This document shows positions 6,863-13,856 of a DNA stretch of 17,545 nucleotides, in pieces (position 1 is the first letter of the stretch; the number at the start of each line of letters is the position of its first letter). The position numbers and the translations under genes are program-made. Source of the DNA: Alphaproteobacteria bacterium (lineage in GTDB: Bacteria > Pseudomonadota > Alphaproteobacteria > UBA2136 > UBA6156); assembly GCA_020249005.1 (NCBI GenBank), contig JADCGN010000030.1, positions 1 to 17,545 on the forward strand, read 5' to 3'. The notes below the pieces were generated by a model. That model made no database searches. It had not been told where the DNA came from and saw nothing but the letters and a program-made list of their open reading frames with translations.

Positions 6863-7200
6863 CCGCCCTCCACCCCAGCCGCCAGGCGATTTATGCAGCC
6901 GTCAAGCATATCCCCAAGGGCAAGGTGGCGACCTATGGGCAAATTGCCCAACTGGCCGGGATTCCCAACGGCGCCCGGCAGGTCGGCTACGCCCTCGCGG
7001 CGCTCGATGGCGCCAACCTGATCGCCAGTGCCCAAAACGTGCCGTGGCAACGGGTCGTCAACCGCTTGGGCGAAATCAGCTACAGTTTTTCCCGCGGCGG
7101 CGGCGATGACTTGCAGCGCCTGCTGCTGGAAGCAGAAGGGGTGGAATTCAACGCCGCCGGCACCATCGACCTCGCCCGCTTCGGCTGGGTTCCCGGTTGA
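6859..7200 (+). CDS. alkyltransferase-like protein (ATL, MGMT family without catalytic cysteine)
   Basis: This 113-residue protein matches the C-terminal DNA-binding domain of O6-alkylguanine-DNA alkyltransferases, but the active-site PCHR is VPWQR, with Trp63 in place of the methyl-accepting Cys. That is the mark of ATL proteins, which bind O6-alkylguanine, flip it out and hand the lesion to nucleotide excision repair rather than repair it directly. The helix-turn-helix region carries ATYGQIA with the base-flipping Tyr26, and Arg40 in NGARQVG is the likely arginine finger. It starts inside the stop of the LOG-family gene (ATGA overlap), so the two are co-translated. Fewer than 70 bases separate it from the tRNA-Pro gene. 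Function is known for the family; here it is inferred from these residues. Confidence 0.93.
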
Positions 7201-7224
7201 CCTCCGGCGGGACTCCCCCCCCTC

Positions 7225-7253
7225 TTGCCCTGGCCGGTTCAATGGGCTAAAGC
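7225..7253 (+). promoter_or_regulatory. possible tRNA-Pro promoter
   Basis: TTGCCC (7225-7230), a 17-bp spacer and TAAAGC (7248-7253) would start transcription near 7260, just before the tRNA at 7265. The -10 match is poor. Confidence 0.35.
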
Positions 7254-7264
7254 ACCTGCAGTGT

Positions 7265-7341
7265 CGGGGTGTAGCGCAGCCTGGTAGCGCGCTTCGTTCG
7301 GGTCGAAGAGGCCGGAGGTTCGAATCCTCTCACCCCGACCA
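7265..7341 (+). tRNA. tRNA-Pro (anticodon CGG)
   Basis: The acceptor strands CGGGGTG and CACCCCG pair perfectly. The D arm holds GCGCAGCCTGGTAGCGC, the anticodon stem CTTCG/CGAAG encloses loop TTCGGGT with anticodon CGG, and the T arm reads GGAGGTTCGAATCCTC. Discriminator A and an encoded CCA (7339-7341) close the 77-nt gene. Confidence 0.97.
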
Positions 7342-7651
7342 TTTCACCGAAGGTGAACTCATCAAAGGGGGGTGCAGGGGGTTTACCCCTTGCAAATGCA
7401 GTGAGTAGTACAAAGTTAGCCGATGCGCGTCAGCGCATAATAGGCGTGAAGAGAAGTGCGGGCGGAACTGCCAAAAAGCCCTCAGCCTGGGCGAAAACAG
7501 CTCCAAAAGCCGCCCAATCTCAGTCTGCCGGGTAATGAATCAAAAAATCGTGGTATAAACTTGAGGGTGGGGGAAAATCCTCTCACCCCAACCTAATAAT
7601 CCACAGGCTATGAGGTGGCTTGGAAATTTTACCGCGCCATATTGTGCCCTC
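7342..7651. other. intergenic region with several small hairpins, no convincing gene
   Basis: The stretch between tRNA-Pro and the radical-SAM promoter holds inverted repeats: GCAGGGG/CCCCTTGC around 7373-7392, a perfect ATGCGC-GTCA-GCGCAT stem at 7423-7438, and a hairpin around 7564-7591 that includes a partial tRNA-Pro copy. A GTG-initiated open frame of 60 codons (7353-7535) is rich in Ala, Lys, Ser and Gly and has no ribosome binding site; I do not call it a gene. No U-tract terminator follows the tRNA. A structured RNA or the remains of an element are possible. Confidence 0.5.
7576..7593 (+). repeat. partial copy of the tRNA-Pro 3' end
   Basis: AATCCTCTCACCCCAACC matches the tRNA-Pro 3' end at 7323-7340 in 17 of 18 bases (the difference is A for G before ACC). 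With the GGGTG just upstream, it can fold into a short acceptor-plus-T-arm-like hairpin. It lies 253 bp from the true tRNA end in the same orientation, like an att-site scar or a tRNA fragment duplication. Confidence 0.55.
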
Positions 7652-7684
7652 TTGTTTGCATAATAGAATAGTGTTACATTATTC
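7652..7684 (+). promoter_or_regulatory. promoter with overlapping palindrome for the radical-SAM operon
   Basis: TTGTTT (7652-7657), a 17-bp spacer and TACATT (7675-7680) put the start at about the A of the ATG (7687), so the message could be leaderless. No ribosome binding site precedes this ATG. The near-palindrome GAATAGTG-TTA-CATTATTC (7666-7684, one mismatched pair) covers the -10 and could be a repressor site. It does not match the alphaproteobacterial LexA box (GTTC-N7-GTTC). Confidence 0.45.
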
Positions 7685-7686
7685 AA

Positions 7687-8931
7687 ATGGAACTTGCCGC
7701 CAAACTCGCCATCCTAGCCGACGCGGCCAAATACGATGCCAGCTGCGCCAGCGGCGGCGGCAAAGCGCAAGGTTTACGCACCGCCGGGGCCGGAGGCTTG
7801 GGCGATACCCGCCAGATGGGCATTTGCCACAGCTACACCCCCGATGGCCGCTGCGTGGCTTTGCTGAAAATCCTGCTCACCAACTTTTGCCTGTTCGATT
7901 GCAAATACTGCGTCAACCGCATTTCTTCCGACACCCCGCGCGCGCGTTTCACCACCCGCGAGGTGGTGGGGCTCACGCTCGATTTCTACCGCCGCAACTA
8001 CATTGAAGGATTGTTCTTGAGCTCAGGGATCATCCGCAGCCCCGACTACACCATGGAGCAGCTGATCGCCGTGGCGCGCAGCCTGCGCGAAGACCACCAA
8101 TATGCGGGTTACATTCACCTTAAATCGATTCCCGGCGCGGCCGATGACCTGATTCAGGAAGCCGGACGTTATGCCGACCGGCTTTCCATCAACATCGAGC
8201 TGCCCACCGCGCAGGATTTGGCCACCTTGGCACCCGACAAACAGCGCCCGGCGTTGGAGGCCAACATGCGGCGCATCAAGGTGGCGATTGACCACCAACG
8301 GGACGAAGCCAAGGTGTTCAAGCACGTGCCGCGCTTTGCGCCGGGCGGCCAAAGCACCCAAATGATTGTCGGGGCCACGCCGACATCGGACCGCACGATT
8401 CTCACCACCGCCCACCAGCTTTACCAAAATTACGGTTTGCGCCGCGTTTACTATTCGGCTTTTAGCCCCATTCCGCATGCCGACAGCCGCCTGCCGTTGG
8501 CCCCACCCCCCTTGGTGCGTGAGCACCGGTTGTACCAAAGCGATTGGTTGCTGCGCTTCTATGGCTACACGGTGGAGGAGATTCTCCCCGCCAGCCACCC
8601 CGATTTGCCTTTAGACCTCGACCCCAAAGTGGCCTATGCCCTACGCAACCCAGGGCTCTTTCCGCTGGATGTCAACCGTGCGCCGCGGGCCATGCTGCTC
8701 CGCGTACCAGGCTTTGGCGTGCAGGGGGTGCAACGCATTCTGGCCGCGCGCCGCCACCGGAAGCTGACTTTAGCCGACTTGGCCCGGCTGCACCTGCCGC
8801 TGGCCCGGGCCAAACCATTTATTCTAACGGCCGACGCCAACCCCCCCGCCCACCTGTTGCAACGCGCCAATGGGGTGGAACTGGTGCGCCGCTTGTTGGT
8901 ACCCCCCACGCAGCTTTCCCTAGGGTTGTAG
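7687..8931 (+). CDS. putative DNA modification/repair radical SAM protein (TIGR03916-type)
   Basis: The 414-residue protein has the radical-SAM cluster motif CLFDCKYC (Cys68, Cys72, Cys75), which binds the 4Fe-4S cluster that cleaves S-adenosylmethionine. The surrounding sequence (GICHSYTPDGRC, LLKILLTNFCLFDCKYCVNRISSD, FLSSGIIRSPDYTMEQ) matches the family annotated as a putative DNA modification/repair radical SAM protein linked to uracil-DNA glycosylases. Residues about 336-356 (MLLRVPGFGVQGVQRILAAR) form a helix-hairpin-helix, supporting DNA contact. Three further cysteines (20, 47, 56) precede the cluster. The next gene, 15 bases on, is its usual partner. The reaction is unknown; relation to spore photoproduct lyase is only distant, so photoproduct-type repair is a guess. 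It probably starts the operon. Confidence 0.9.
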   Translation: MELAAKLAILADAAKYDASCASGGGKAQGLRTAGAGGLGDTRQMGICHSYTPDGRCVALLKILLTNFCLFDCKYCVNRISSDTPRARFTTREVVGLTLDFYRRNYIEGLFLSSGIIRSPDYTMEQLIAVARSLREDHQYAGYIHLKSIPGAADDLIQEAGRYADRLSINIELPTAQDLATLAPDKQRPALEANMRRIKVAIDHQRDEAKVFKHVPRFAPGGQSTQMIVGATPTSDRTILTTAHQLYQNYGLRRVYYSAFSPIPHADSRLPLAPPPLVREHRLYQSDWLLRFYGYTVEEILPASHPDLPLDLDPKVAYALRNPGLFPLDVNRAPRAMLLRVPGFGVQGVQRILAARRHRKLTLADLARLHLPLARAKPFILTADANPPAHLLQRANGVELVRRLLVPPTQLSLGL

Positions 8932-8946
8932 ACCGAAGCGCCCACC

Positions 8947-9789
8947 ATGCTCACGGTTCAGGCGCAAACTTTGCCCGAGTTTCGGGGGTTCGCCCGGCGG
9001 TTGTTGGCCGCCGATGTACCGCCCACCGCTGTGCTATGGAATGAGCTGGAACCATGTTTGCTGAACGCGGCCGAATCATTCAGTGCGCTGCCGGCCGCAA
9101 CGGCAGCCGCCATTAACGTGCCGCGCCGTCTTGCCGACTTGGCCAAGGTGGTGGCCTGCCATGCCAGCCCACAGCGGTTTGCCTTGTTATACGAGGCGCT
9201 CTGGGCCACCGTACGGCTGCGCCAACCGCTGCTGGCCGACCCGTCCCACCCCCTCACCCGGCAGCTGGAAACCATGGCCAAGCAAGTCGGCCGCGACGTC
9301 CATAAAATGCACGCTTTCGTACGGTTTCGGCCGCAGCAGGTGGGCAACCAAACCGTGTTCTTGGCGTGGCACCGGCCCGACCACCGCATCCTCACCTTGG
9401 CCGCCCCATTTTTCGTCAACCGCTTCCGCCACCAGCTGTGGGGCATTGCCACCCCCGAGGAAAGCTGCAGCTGGATCAACCCCGCCCTGCACTGGGGGCC
9501 AGGCCTGCCACCACCGGAAGTAACGCCTGACCCGGTGGAGCAGCTGTGGCGTACGTATTACCGCGCGATTTTTAATCCGGCCCGGATTAAGGTGGCCATG
9601 ATGAAACGCGAGATGCCCACCCGCCATTGGGCCACGCTGCCGGAAACGGCTGATATCCCCGCCATGTTGACCGAAGCCCCCGCGCGGGTGGCCACCATGC
9701 TGCATGACGCCCTCACTTCCTCAGCCCGCAGCCAACAGCGGGCGGCGCGGATCAAAGCGCGTCACACATTTAAGCCACCCCGCGAATAA
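8947..9789 (+). CDS. DUF4130 / TIGR03915-type putative DNA metabolism protein, partner of the radical SAM protein
   Basis: The 280-residue protein matches the family that accompanies the radical-SAM protein above. Recognisable parts are HAFVRFRPQQV, a middle segment FLAWHRPDHRILTLAAPFFVNRF, WGIATPEESCSWI, and the characteristic LWRTYYRAIFNPARIKVAMMKREMP followed by HWATLPE. In many bacteria this domain is fused to a UdgX-type uracil-DNA glycosylase; here the frame ends soon after the DUF4130 domain and no glycosylase gene is in the window. The ATG at 8947 lies 15 bases after the upstream stop with only a weak ribosome binding site. The biochemical role is unknown. Association with a helix-hairpin-helix radical-SAM protein supports a job in DNA repair or modification. 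Confidence 0.88.
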   Translation: MLTVQAQTLPEFRGFARRLLAADVPPTAVLWNELEPCLLNAAESFSALPAATAAAINVPRRLADLAKVVACHASPQRFALLYEALWATVRLRQPLLADPSHPLTRQLETMAKQVGRDVHKMHAFVRFRPQQVGNQTVFLAWHRPDHRILTLAAPFFVNRFRHQLWGIATPEESCSWINPALHWGPGLPPPEVTPDPVEQLWRTYYRAIFNPARIKVAMMKREMPTRHWATLPETADIPAMLTEAPARVATMLHDALTSSARSQQRAARIKARHTFKPPRE

Positions 9790-9813
9790 CGTTAAAGTTA
9801 CCTCACAACCAAA

Positions 9814-9859
9814 GGCAACGCGCTAAGACGCGTTTGCCAACCACGGTGTGGTTGGCAAA
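9814..9859. other. two overlapping, mutually exclusive inverted repeats at a convergent gene junction
   Basis: The first hairpin is GGCAACGCG-CTAAGA-CGCGTTTGCC (9814-9838, one bulge). The second, TTTGCCAACCAC-GGT-GTGGTTGGCAAA (9833-9859), has perfect 12-bp arms and lies within the last codons of recJ. They share 9833-9838, so only one can form fully. No U-tract follows on either strand. It may act as a termination or 3'-end stabilising structure for the convergent DUF4130 and recJ transcripts. Confidence 0.6.
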
Positions 9860-11694
9860 GTCAGCGTGAGGCGGGCATCTTTCAGCAAAATATCCACCAA
9901 GAGTTTGCCGTTAAAAACGCGTTTCTTCAAGGTCACGGCACATTGCAACGGCCGCCCGCTGGCCTGTTGCAGCAACTGGCCGAGCGGAGTGCCGGCCGCG
10001 CCAAAGGCCATGGCCTCGCAACTGGCGCCGCCGGTGGGGCTACCTAACCGTACCCGGTAATGGCTGCCATCGGCCCCCACTGGACGCACTTGCTGAACCA
10101 CCGCCTGCGGAACAAAAAGCACGGGCTCGGGGTGGCCCATCCCAAAGGGCGCCAAGGGTGTGAGCGCTTCGGCCTGGGCCAAGCCGCTCTCTCCGGCCAA
10201 GGCGGCGGGGCTTAAGCTGGCTGCCAACGTTAAAGTCGGCGCCAATTGGTGCTCCAGCGGCCAGGCCACCGTGGGGCGCGTCTGCAACTGTTCCCACAGC
10301 GCAGCATTCAGGGCCTCCCGAAACGTGTTCAGCTGATCGGGGGCCAACGTCACGCCGGCCGCCGCGGCATGCCCACCACCACTCAGGATAAATTGCTCGG
10401 CCGCCTGCACCGCAGCACCCAAGTTCAAGCCCGCGGCACTGCGGCCGCTGCCCTTCAGCTTGCCGTTGCGATCCTGCCCCAGCACAAAGCACGGCCGGTT
10501 GGTTTTGTCCTTAACCCGGCTGGCCACAATCCCCACCACACCGGGGTGCCAATGGGGCGCCGCCAACACCAAGGCCAACGTGGTAGGGTCAGCCAACTGC
10601 GCCTCGGCCTGTTGCAAGGCTTCGGCCACCATGGCCTTCTCCATTGATTGCCGTTCGGCATTCAGCGCATGCAACTGCTGGGCCAGCGGCAATGCCGTAA
10701 CGTCATCGTCGGCCAACAACAACTGTACCGCCGCTTCCGCATGATCAATCCGCCCCGCGGCATTCAGCCGCGGCCCCAGCACAAACCCCAAGGTGTAAGC
10801 GCTGAATTCCGCTCCCGCCCCGGCCAATTGGGCCAACGCGGCCAGGCCCGCATTGGCGCCGGTGGCCAGCTGTTGAAGCCCTTTCGTCACCAACACCCGG
10901 TTCACCCCCGTCAGTGGCATAACGTCGGCCACAGTGGCCAGCGCCACCAAATCTAACAGGGCCGTCAGCTTGGGTTCGGGCCGCCCATCACCAAACCAAC
11001 CGGCTTGGCGTAGCGCCCGGTTCAGGGCCATCAGTAGAAAGAAGGCTACCCCGCTGCCGCATAACCCCTGCAACCCGCTGACGTCATCGGCCCGCTGGGG
11101 GTTTAAGATTGCGGCTGCCGGAGGCAACGGGCCAGCGGGTGGGTGGTGATCCGTCACCACCACCGGCAACCCAAGTCGGGCTGCGGTGGCCAAGGCCTCC
11201 GGTGCATTGGTGCCGGTATCCACCGTTAGCACCAAGGCCGCGCCGCTGGCGTGGATTTTTTCCATCGCCGCCGGGTTGGGGCCATACCCTTCGCTCAGGC
11301 GGTCGGGGATGTAGCGCGTCACCGGCACCCCCAGTTGGCTGAAATAACGGGTCAGCAGCGCCGTGGCGCAGGTGCCGTCCACGTCGTAATCGCCGAAAAT
11401 ACAAATCCGCTGGCGCGACTGTACCGCCGGCACCAACACCGCCAAGGCGCGGTCCATATCCTTTACGGTGGCGGGGTCGGGCAGCTGTTCCAGCCGAGGA
11501 TTCAGAAAGGAGGGAATCATGGCAGGATCCGTCAGCCCACGTTGCGCCAACACCCCGGCCGCCAAAGGGTTCAACCCCAAGCTTTGCACCAAAACCGCCG
11601 CCGCGCGCTGGGTGGCCGCCGTGGGCAACTCCCACCGTTGGCCCAAGGCCGAAAGCGGCTCAAGCGGCACAGGCAGCGCGGTCAAAGCGGTCAT
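9823..11694 (-). CDS. recJ: single-stranded-DNA-specific exonuclease RecJ
   Basis: RecJ degrades single-stranded DNA 5' to 3' in recombination, mismatch repair and base-excision repair, using a Mn2+ centre. The 623-residue product shows the DHH-family motifs in order: DYDVDG (102-107), VDTG (158-161), TDHH (181-184), ATVADVMPLTG, then GPRLNAAGRI, GVVGIVASR and the DHHA1 signature LSGGGHAAAAG. A C-terminal OB-like domain follows, with FGMGHPEPVLF and VTLKKRVFNGKLLVDILL. Length is normal. No ribosome binding site is visible before the ATG at 11694; other in-frame starts would cut the N-terminus. A terminator for the upstream lipoprotein gene sits only 28 bases before the ATG, so expression depends on read-through or an unrecognised promoter. 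The last codons carry a perfect hairpin. Confidence 0.97.
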   Translation of the reverse strand: MTALTALPVPLEPLSALGQRWELPTAATQRAAAVLVQSLGLNPLAAGVLAQRGLTDPAMIPSFLNPRLEQLPDPATVKDMDRALAVLVPAVQSRQRICIFGDYDVDGTCATALLTRYFSQLGVPVTRYIPDRLSEGYGPNPAAMEKIHASGAALVLTVDTGTNAPEALATAARLGLPVVVTDHHPPAGPLPPAAAILNPQRADDVSGLQGLCGSGVAFFLLMALNRALRQAGWFGDGRPEPKLTALLDLVALATVADVMPLTGVNRVLVTKGLQQLATGANAGLAALAQLAGAGAEFSAYTLGFVLGPRLNAAGRIDHAEAAVQLLLADDDVTALPLAQQLHALNAERQSMEKAMVAEALQQAEAQLADPTTLALVLAAPHWHPGVVGIVASRVKDKTNRPCFVLGQDRNGKLKGSGRSAAGLNLGAAVQAAEQFILSGGGHAAAAGVTLAPDQLNTFREALNAALWEQLQTRPTVAWPLEHQLAPTLTLAASLSPAALAGESGLAQAEALTPLAPFGMGHPEPVLFVPQAVVQQVRPVGADGSHYRVRLGSPTGGASCEAMAFGAAGTPLGQLLQQASGRPLQCAVTLKKRVFNGKLLVDILLKDARLTLTLPTTPWLANAS

Positions 11695-11721
11695 GGGTGC
11701 CGTTGTGTCATAACCAGGGGC

Positions 11722-11750
11722 AAAAAGAAAGGCGCCCTGCGGCGCCTTTC
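11722..11750 (-). terminator. Rho-independent terminator of the lipoprotein gene
   Basis: A perfect 10-bp stem GAAAGGCGCC / GGCGCCTTTC with loop CTGC is followed on the minus strand by TTTTT (11722-11726). It lies between the lipoprotein gene and recJ. Confidence 0.9.
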
Positions 11751-11764
11751 CTCGCGGATCAACG

Positions 11765-12148
11765 CTACTCGGCGCGCACGAAGCTGTACACCACCTGCCC
11801 AGCCGGGTTCAACAGGCAATGGTAGCGCACCTTGCGCCATTCGCCCATCGTGCCTTGCGGGCGACCAAACCACAGACCTTCGCCATCGTAAGCCGCCGCC
11901 ACCGCTTGGTTGCCCACCAGCTGTTCCGGGGCCGCCAACACAGCGTTTTGGGTATTGAGCTGTAACGCGCGGAACTCATCGCCAAAGGCCGCCCGCTGGC
12001 TAGCGGCGGCGTGGTCGGCACAGGCTTGCAACAGTTTGCCGCCGGGCGGCGGGGGCGCCACCGGCACGGCCACGTAACGGGTTTGGGTGCAAGCCGTGGT
12101 CATCACGCCAATAACACCCAATAAAATCATCGTTCTGAACGGCGACAT
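11765..12148 (-). CDS. small putative lipoprotein, unknown function
   Basis: A 127-residue protein with a short basic start, a hydrophobic segment and a likely lipobox MTTAC with Cys20 as lipid-attachment site; the residue three before the cysteine (Thr) is less typical, so a plain secreted form is possible. After a proline-rich linker (VPVAPPPPGG) the body has two more Cys (43 and 110) and ends in WRKVRYHCLLNPAGQVVYSFVRAE, a pattern I associate with small alphaproteobacterial lipoproteins. GGAAGGAAGG just before the ATG is a strong ribosome binding site and fixes the start. A promoter precedes it and a strong terminator follows, so it is likely transcribed alone. Function unknown; probably anchored in the outer membrane. 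Confidence 0.82.
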   Translation of the reverse strand: MSPFRTMILLGVIGVMTTACTQTRYVAVPVAPPPPGGKLLQACADHAAASQRAAFGDEFRALQLNTQNAVLAAPEQLVGNQAVAAAYDGEGLWFGRPQGTMGEWRKVRYHCLLNPAGQVVYSFVRAE

Positions 12149-12174
12149 GGCCCTTCCTTCCCTTGCTTGGGGCC

Positions 12175-12203
12175 TGTATAGGGCACTCTAAATAAGTATA
12201 CAA
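12175..12203 (-). promoter_or_regulatory. promoter of the lipoprotein gene
   Basis: On the minus strand TTGTAT (12198-12203), a 17-bp spacer and TATACA (12175-12180) place the start near 12168, with a ~20-base leader that holds the ribosome binding site. Confidence 0.55.
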
Positions 12204-12278
12204 CCCTTTTCTACCAGAAAATCATCAATCCTGCATCGTACCCTTTACGGGCTGACTCAAGCTGCGTAAGGTAACGCC

Positions 12279-12815
12279 ATGATGAAATTGCTTTACAGTG
12301 CCGATGCCATTCAATCCCGTGTGGCCGACATTGCCGCCAGTCTGAACAAGCAACTGGCCGGAAACCGCCACGTGCATGTGGTGGTGACCATGAACGGGGC
12401 CTTCATGTTCGCGGCTGACCTCTGCCGCCAACTTTCCGTACCGCAGATCCTCCACTTTACCGGCGGGAGTTATTTTCAAGGCGCGATTAAGCAAGATATT
12501 GCTTTGGACCAGAAAACCTTGCCCACGAATTTTCACTTGGCCCCGGTGGTGATTGTTGAAGACATGCTCGACAGCGGCAACAGCCTGCGCCAGCTGCGGC
12601 AAATGCTGGGCGAACGGGGCGCCGGGCCGATCACAGTGGTCACGCTGTTTAAACGGGTGGGCAGCAACGCCGTGGCCGACCACGCCGCCTTCAGCTTGCC
12701 CAAGGAACTGTTTGCCATTGGTTACGGCCTGGATATGGACGGCCGCTACCGCGAACTGCCTGCGCTCTATACCTTTGAAACCACACTGATGAGCGGCGAA
12801 GCCGGACGCTGCTAG
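12279..12815 (+). CDS. hpt: hypoxanthine(-guanine) phosphoribosyltransferase
   Basis: Hpt salvages hypoxanthine and/or guanine by joining them to PRPP to give IMP or GMP in the cytoplasm. The 178-residue product has the type I PRTase PRPP-binding loop VVIVEDMLDSGNSL (90-103) with the acidic pair Glu94-Asp95, the N-terminal VTMNGAFMFAADLCR (the family has L-x-G-x-F-M-F-A-A-D-L), and the purine-binding end LFAIGYGLDMDGRYRELPALY. Two points vary: NG replaces the usual RG before the F-M-F-A segment, and DSGNS replaces DTGxT. AAGG seven bases before the first of two ATG codons supports the start. It converges on the RimK-like gene with only 18 bases between stops and no hairpin terminator. Confidence 0.92.
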   Translation: MMKLLYSADAIQSRVADIAASLNKQLAGNRHVHVVVTMNGAFMFAADLCRQLSVPQILHFTGGSYFQGAIKQDIALDQKTLPTNFHLAPVVIVEDMLDSGNSLRQLRQMLGERGAGPITVVTLFKRVGSNAVADHAAFSLPKELFAIGYGLDMDGRYRELPALYTFETTLMSGEAGRC

Positions 12816-12833
12816 AGGGTTTTGATAAAGGCC

Positions 12834-13790
12834 TTAAATCACGGGCGCTTTCCCCACGCGCGGCAGCTGAACAATCGGCCCTTCTGTCGGAACTTGGCCC
12901 AACCGCTGCGCCATCACCACCAATTCGGCGATAATCATGCTGGCAAAATCGGCCTGATAGGTCTGTTCAAACTCGGCCAAGGTGGGCACACGGGAAAGCT
13001 CCAGCAACAGCGGCCCACGCGCACTGCGTAAAATACTCACGGCACAGAACGGCGCCCCGTACATCCGTGCAGCCCCCAAGGCCAGTTGTGCTTCAGTCTG
13101 AGTCAGCTGCGTGGTGGTAACCCGGTGGTTGCCGGCCTCACGCGGCCGCACAAACCCCGGCGGCGCCTGGCGCTGCAACGCGGCGACAATCTTGCTGCCC
13201 ACCACCAGCACCCGCACATCCTGCCCCAGCGGTTGGGGTAAATCCTGCACCAGGAAGGGTTGGCCCCCGGCGGCCAATTGGTTGGCGTGGGTGTAGGCTT
13301 CGCCGCTGTGCTGCACCACGGCCACCCGGCGGCCACTGCCGCCATAGCGGCTGCGCATCAGTACCGGAAACTCCAAGTCGGGTAGAATCATCGCAATTTG
13401 GTCGGCCTGTGAGAGCACCCAACTGCGTGGCGCCGTAATGTTCCGGCGCGCCAACAGCCGGGCCATGGTGATGTGGTCGCCAAGCGGCAGCCGCTGGTGC
13501 ATGGAAACCGGATACCCCCAGCTTTGCAAGGTTTCCGCCACCTGCCAGGTATGGCTGTCGTCCCAGCGGGCCATCGGCAGGGTGAGATCCACCCGCGGGT
13601 AAGGCTGCCCCCGCCAGCGGACCGGAAAGGTACCGTTGCGTTCACCAAATTCCAACAATACATCGGCCGGATTAATGATTTGCAATTCGTGCCCGTGGGC
13701 CAAGGCCGCCTGAATCAACCGCTGCCCCAAGGCATACTGGCCGTGCTGCCCTTGCTGGCTATGAAAGCGGGTGAGGAAGACCAGTTTCAT
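12834..13790 (-). CDS. RimK-like ATP-grasp protein with altered metal-binding residues
   Basis: RimK-family enzymes use ATP to join an amino acid to a protein or small molecule. The 318-residue product starts MKLVFLTRF, the usual RimK-like beginning; AGGG lies about seven bases upstream of this ATG (13790). The frame stays open to another ATG at 13832, with GAGG before it, which would add 14 residues. Seen are the nucleotide-binding strand and glycine loop (FPVLMRSRYGGSGRRVAVV, about 141-159), DVRVLVVGSKIVAALQRQAP (191-210), and the C-terminal VSILRSARGPLLLELSRVPTL. In canonical members this last part reads VDIL...E-x-N-x-x-P-G-L. Here Ser252 replaces the metal-binding Asp and Ser266 replaces the Asn; Glu264 is kept. 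It may be a non-ligating homologue or use metal differently. It lies just downstream of an orphan permease gene and may be co-transcribed with it. Confidence 0.82.
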   Translation of the reverse strand: MKLVFLTRFHSQQGQHGQYALGQRLIQAALAHGHELQIINPADVLLEFGERNGTFPVRWRGQPYPRVDLTLPMARWDDSHTWQVAETLQSWGYPVSMHQRLPLGDHITMARLLARRNITAPRSWVLSQADQIAMILPDLEFPVLMRSRYGGSGRRVAVVQHSGEAYTHANQLAAGGQPFLVQDLPQPLGQDVRVLVVGSKIVAALQRQAPPGFVRPREAGNHRVTTTQLTQTEAQLALGAARMYGAPFCAVSILRSARGPLLLELSRVPTLAEFEQTYQADFASMIIAELVVMAQRLGQVPTEGPIVQLPRVGKAPVI

Positions 13791-13856
13791 GGATTTCCCT
13801 GCGGTAGTTCCAGCATGGACAGGGGCATTCATGGTTACAAGCCTCGCTTGGTGATT

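Noticed and set aside
6859..7200. Active O6-methylguanine-DNA methyltransferase
   Set aside because: The acceptor cysteine of PCHR is replaced by Trp63 (VPWQR), and the N-terminal MGMT domain is absent.
7353..7535. 60-codon GTG-initiated frame between tRNA-Pro and the radical-SAM gene
   Set aside because: It is low-complexity, has no ribosome binding site and crosses several hairpins; I see no evidence that it is translated.
7666..7684. LexA (SOS) box upstream of the radical-SAM gene
   Set aside because: The palindrome GAATAGTGTTACATTATTC fits neither GTTC-N7-GTTC nor CTGT-N8-ACAG.
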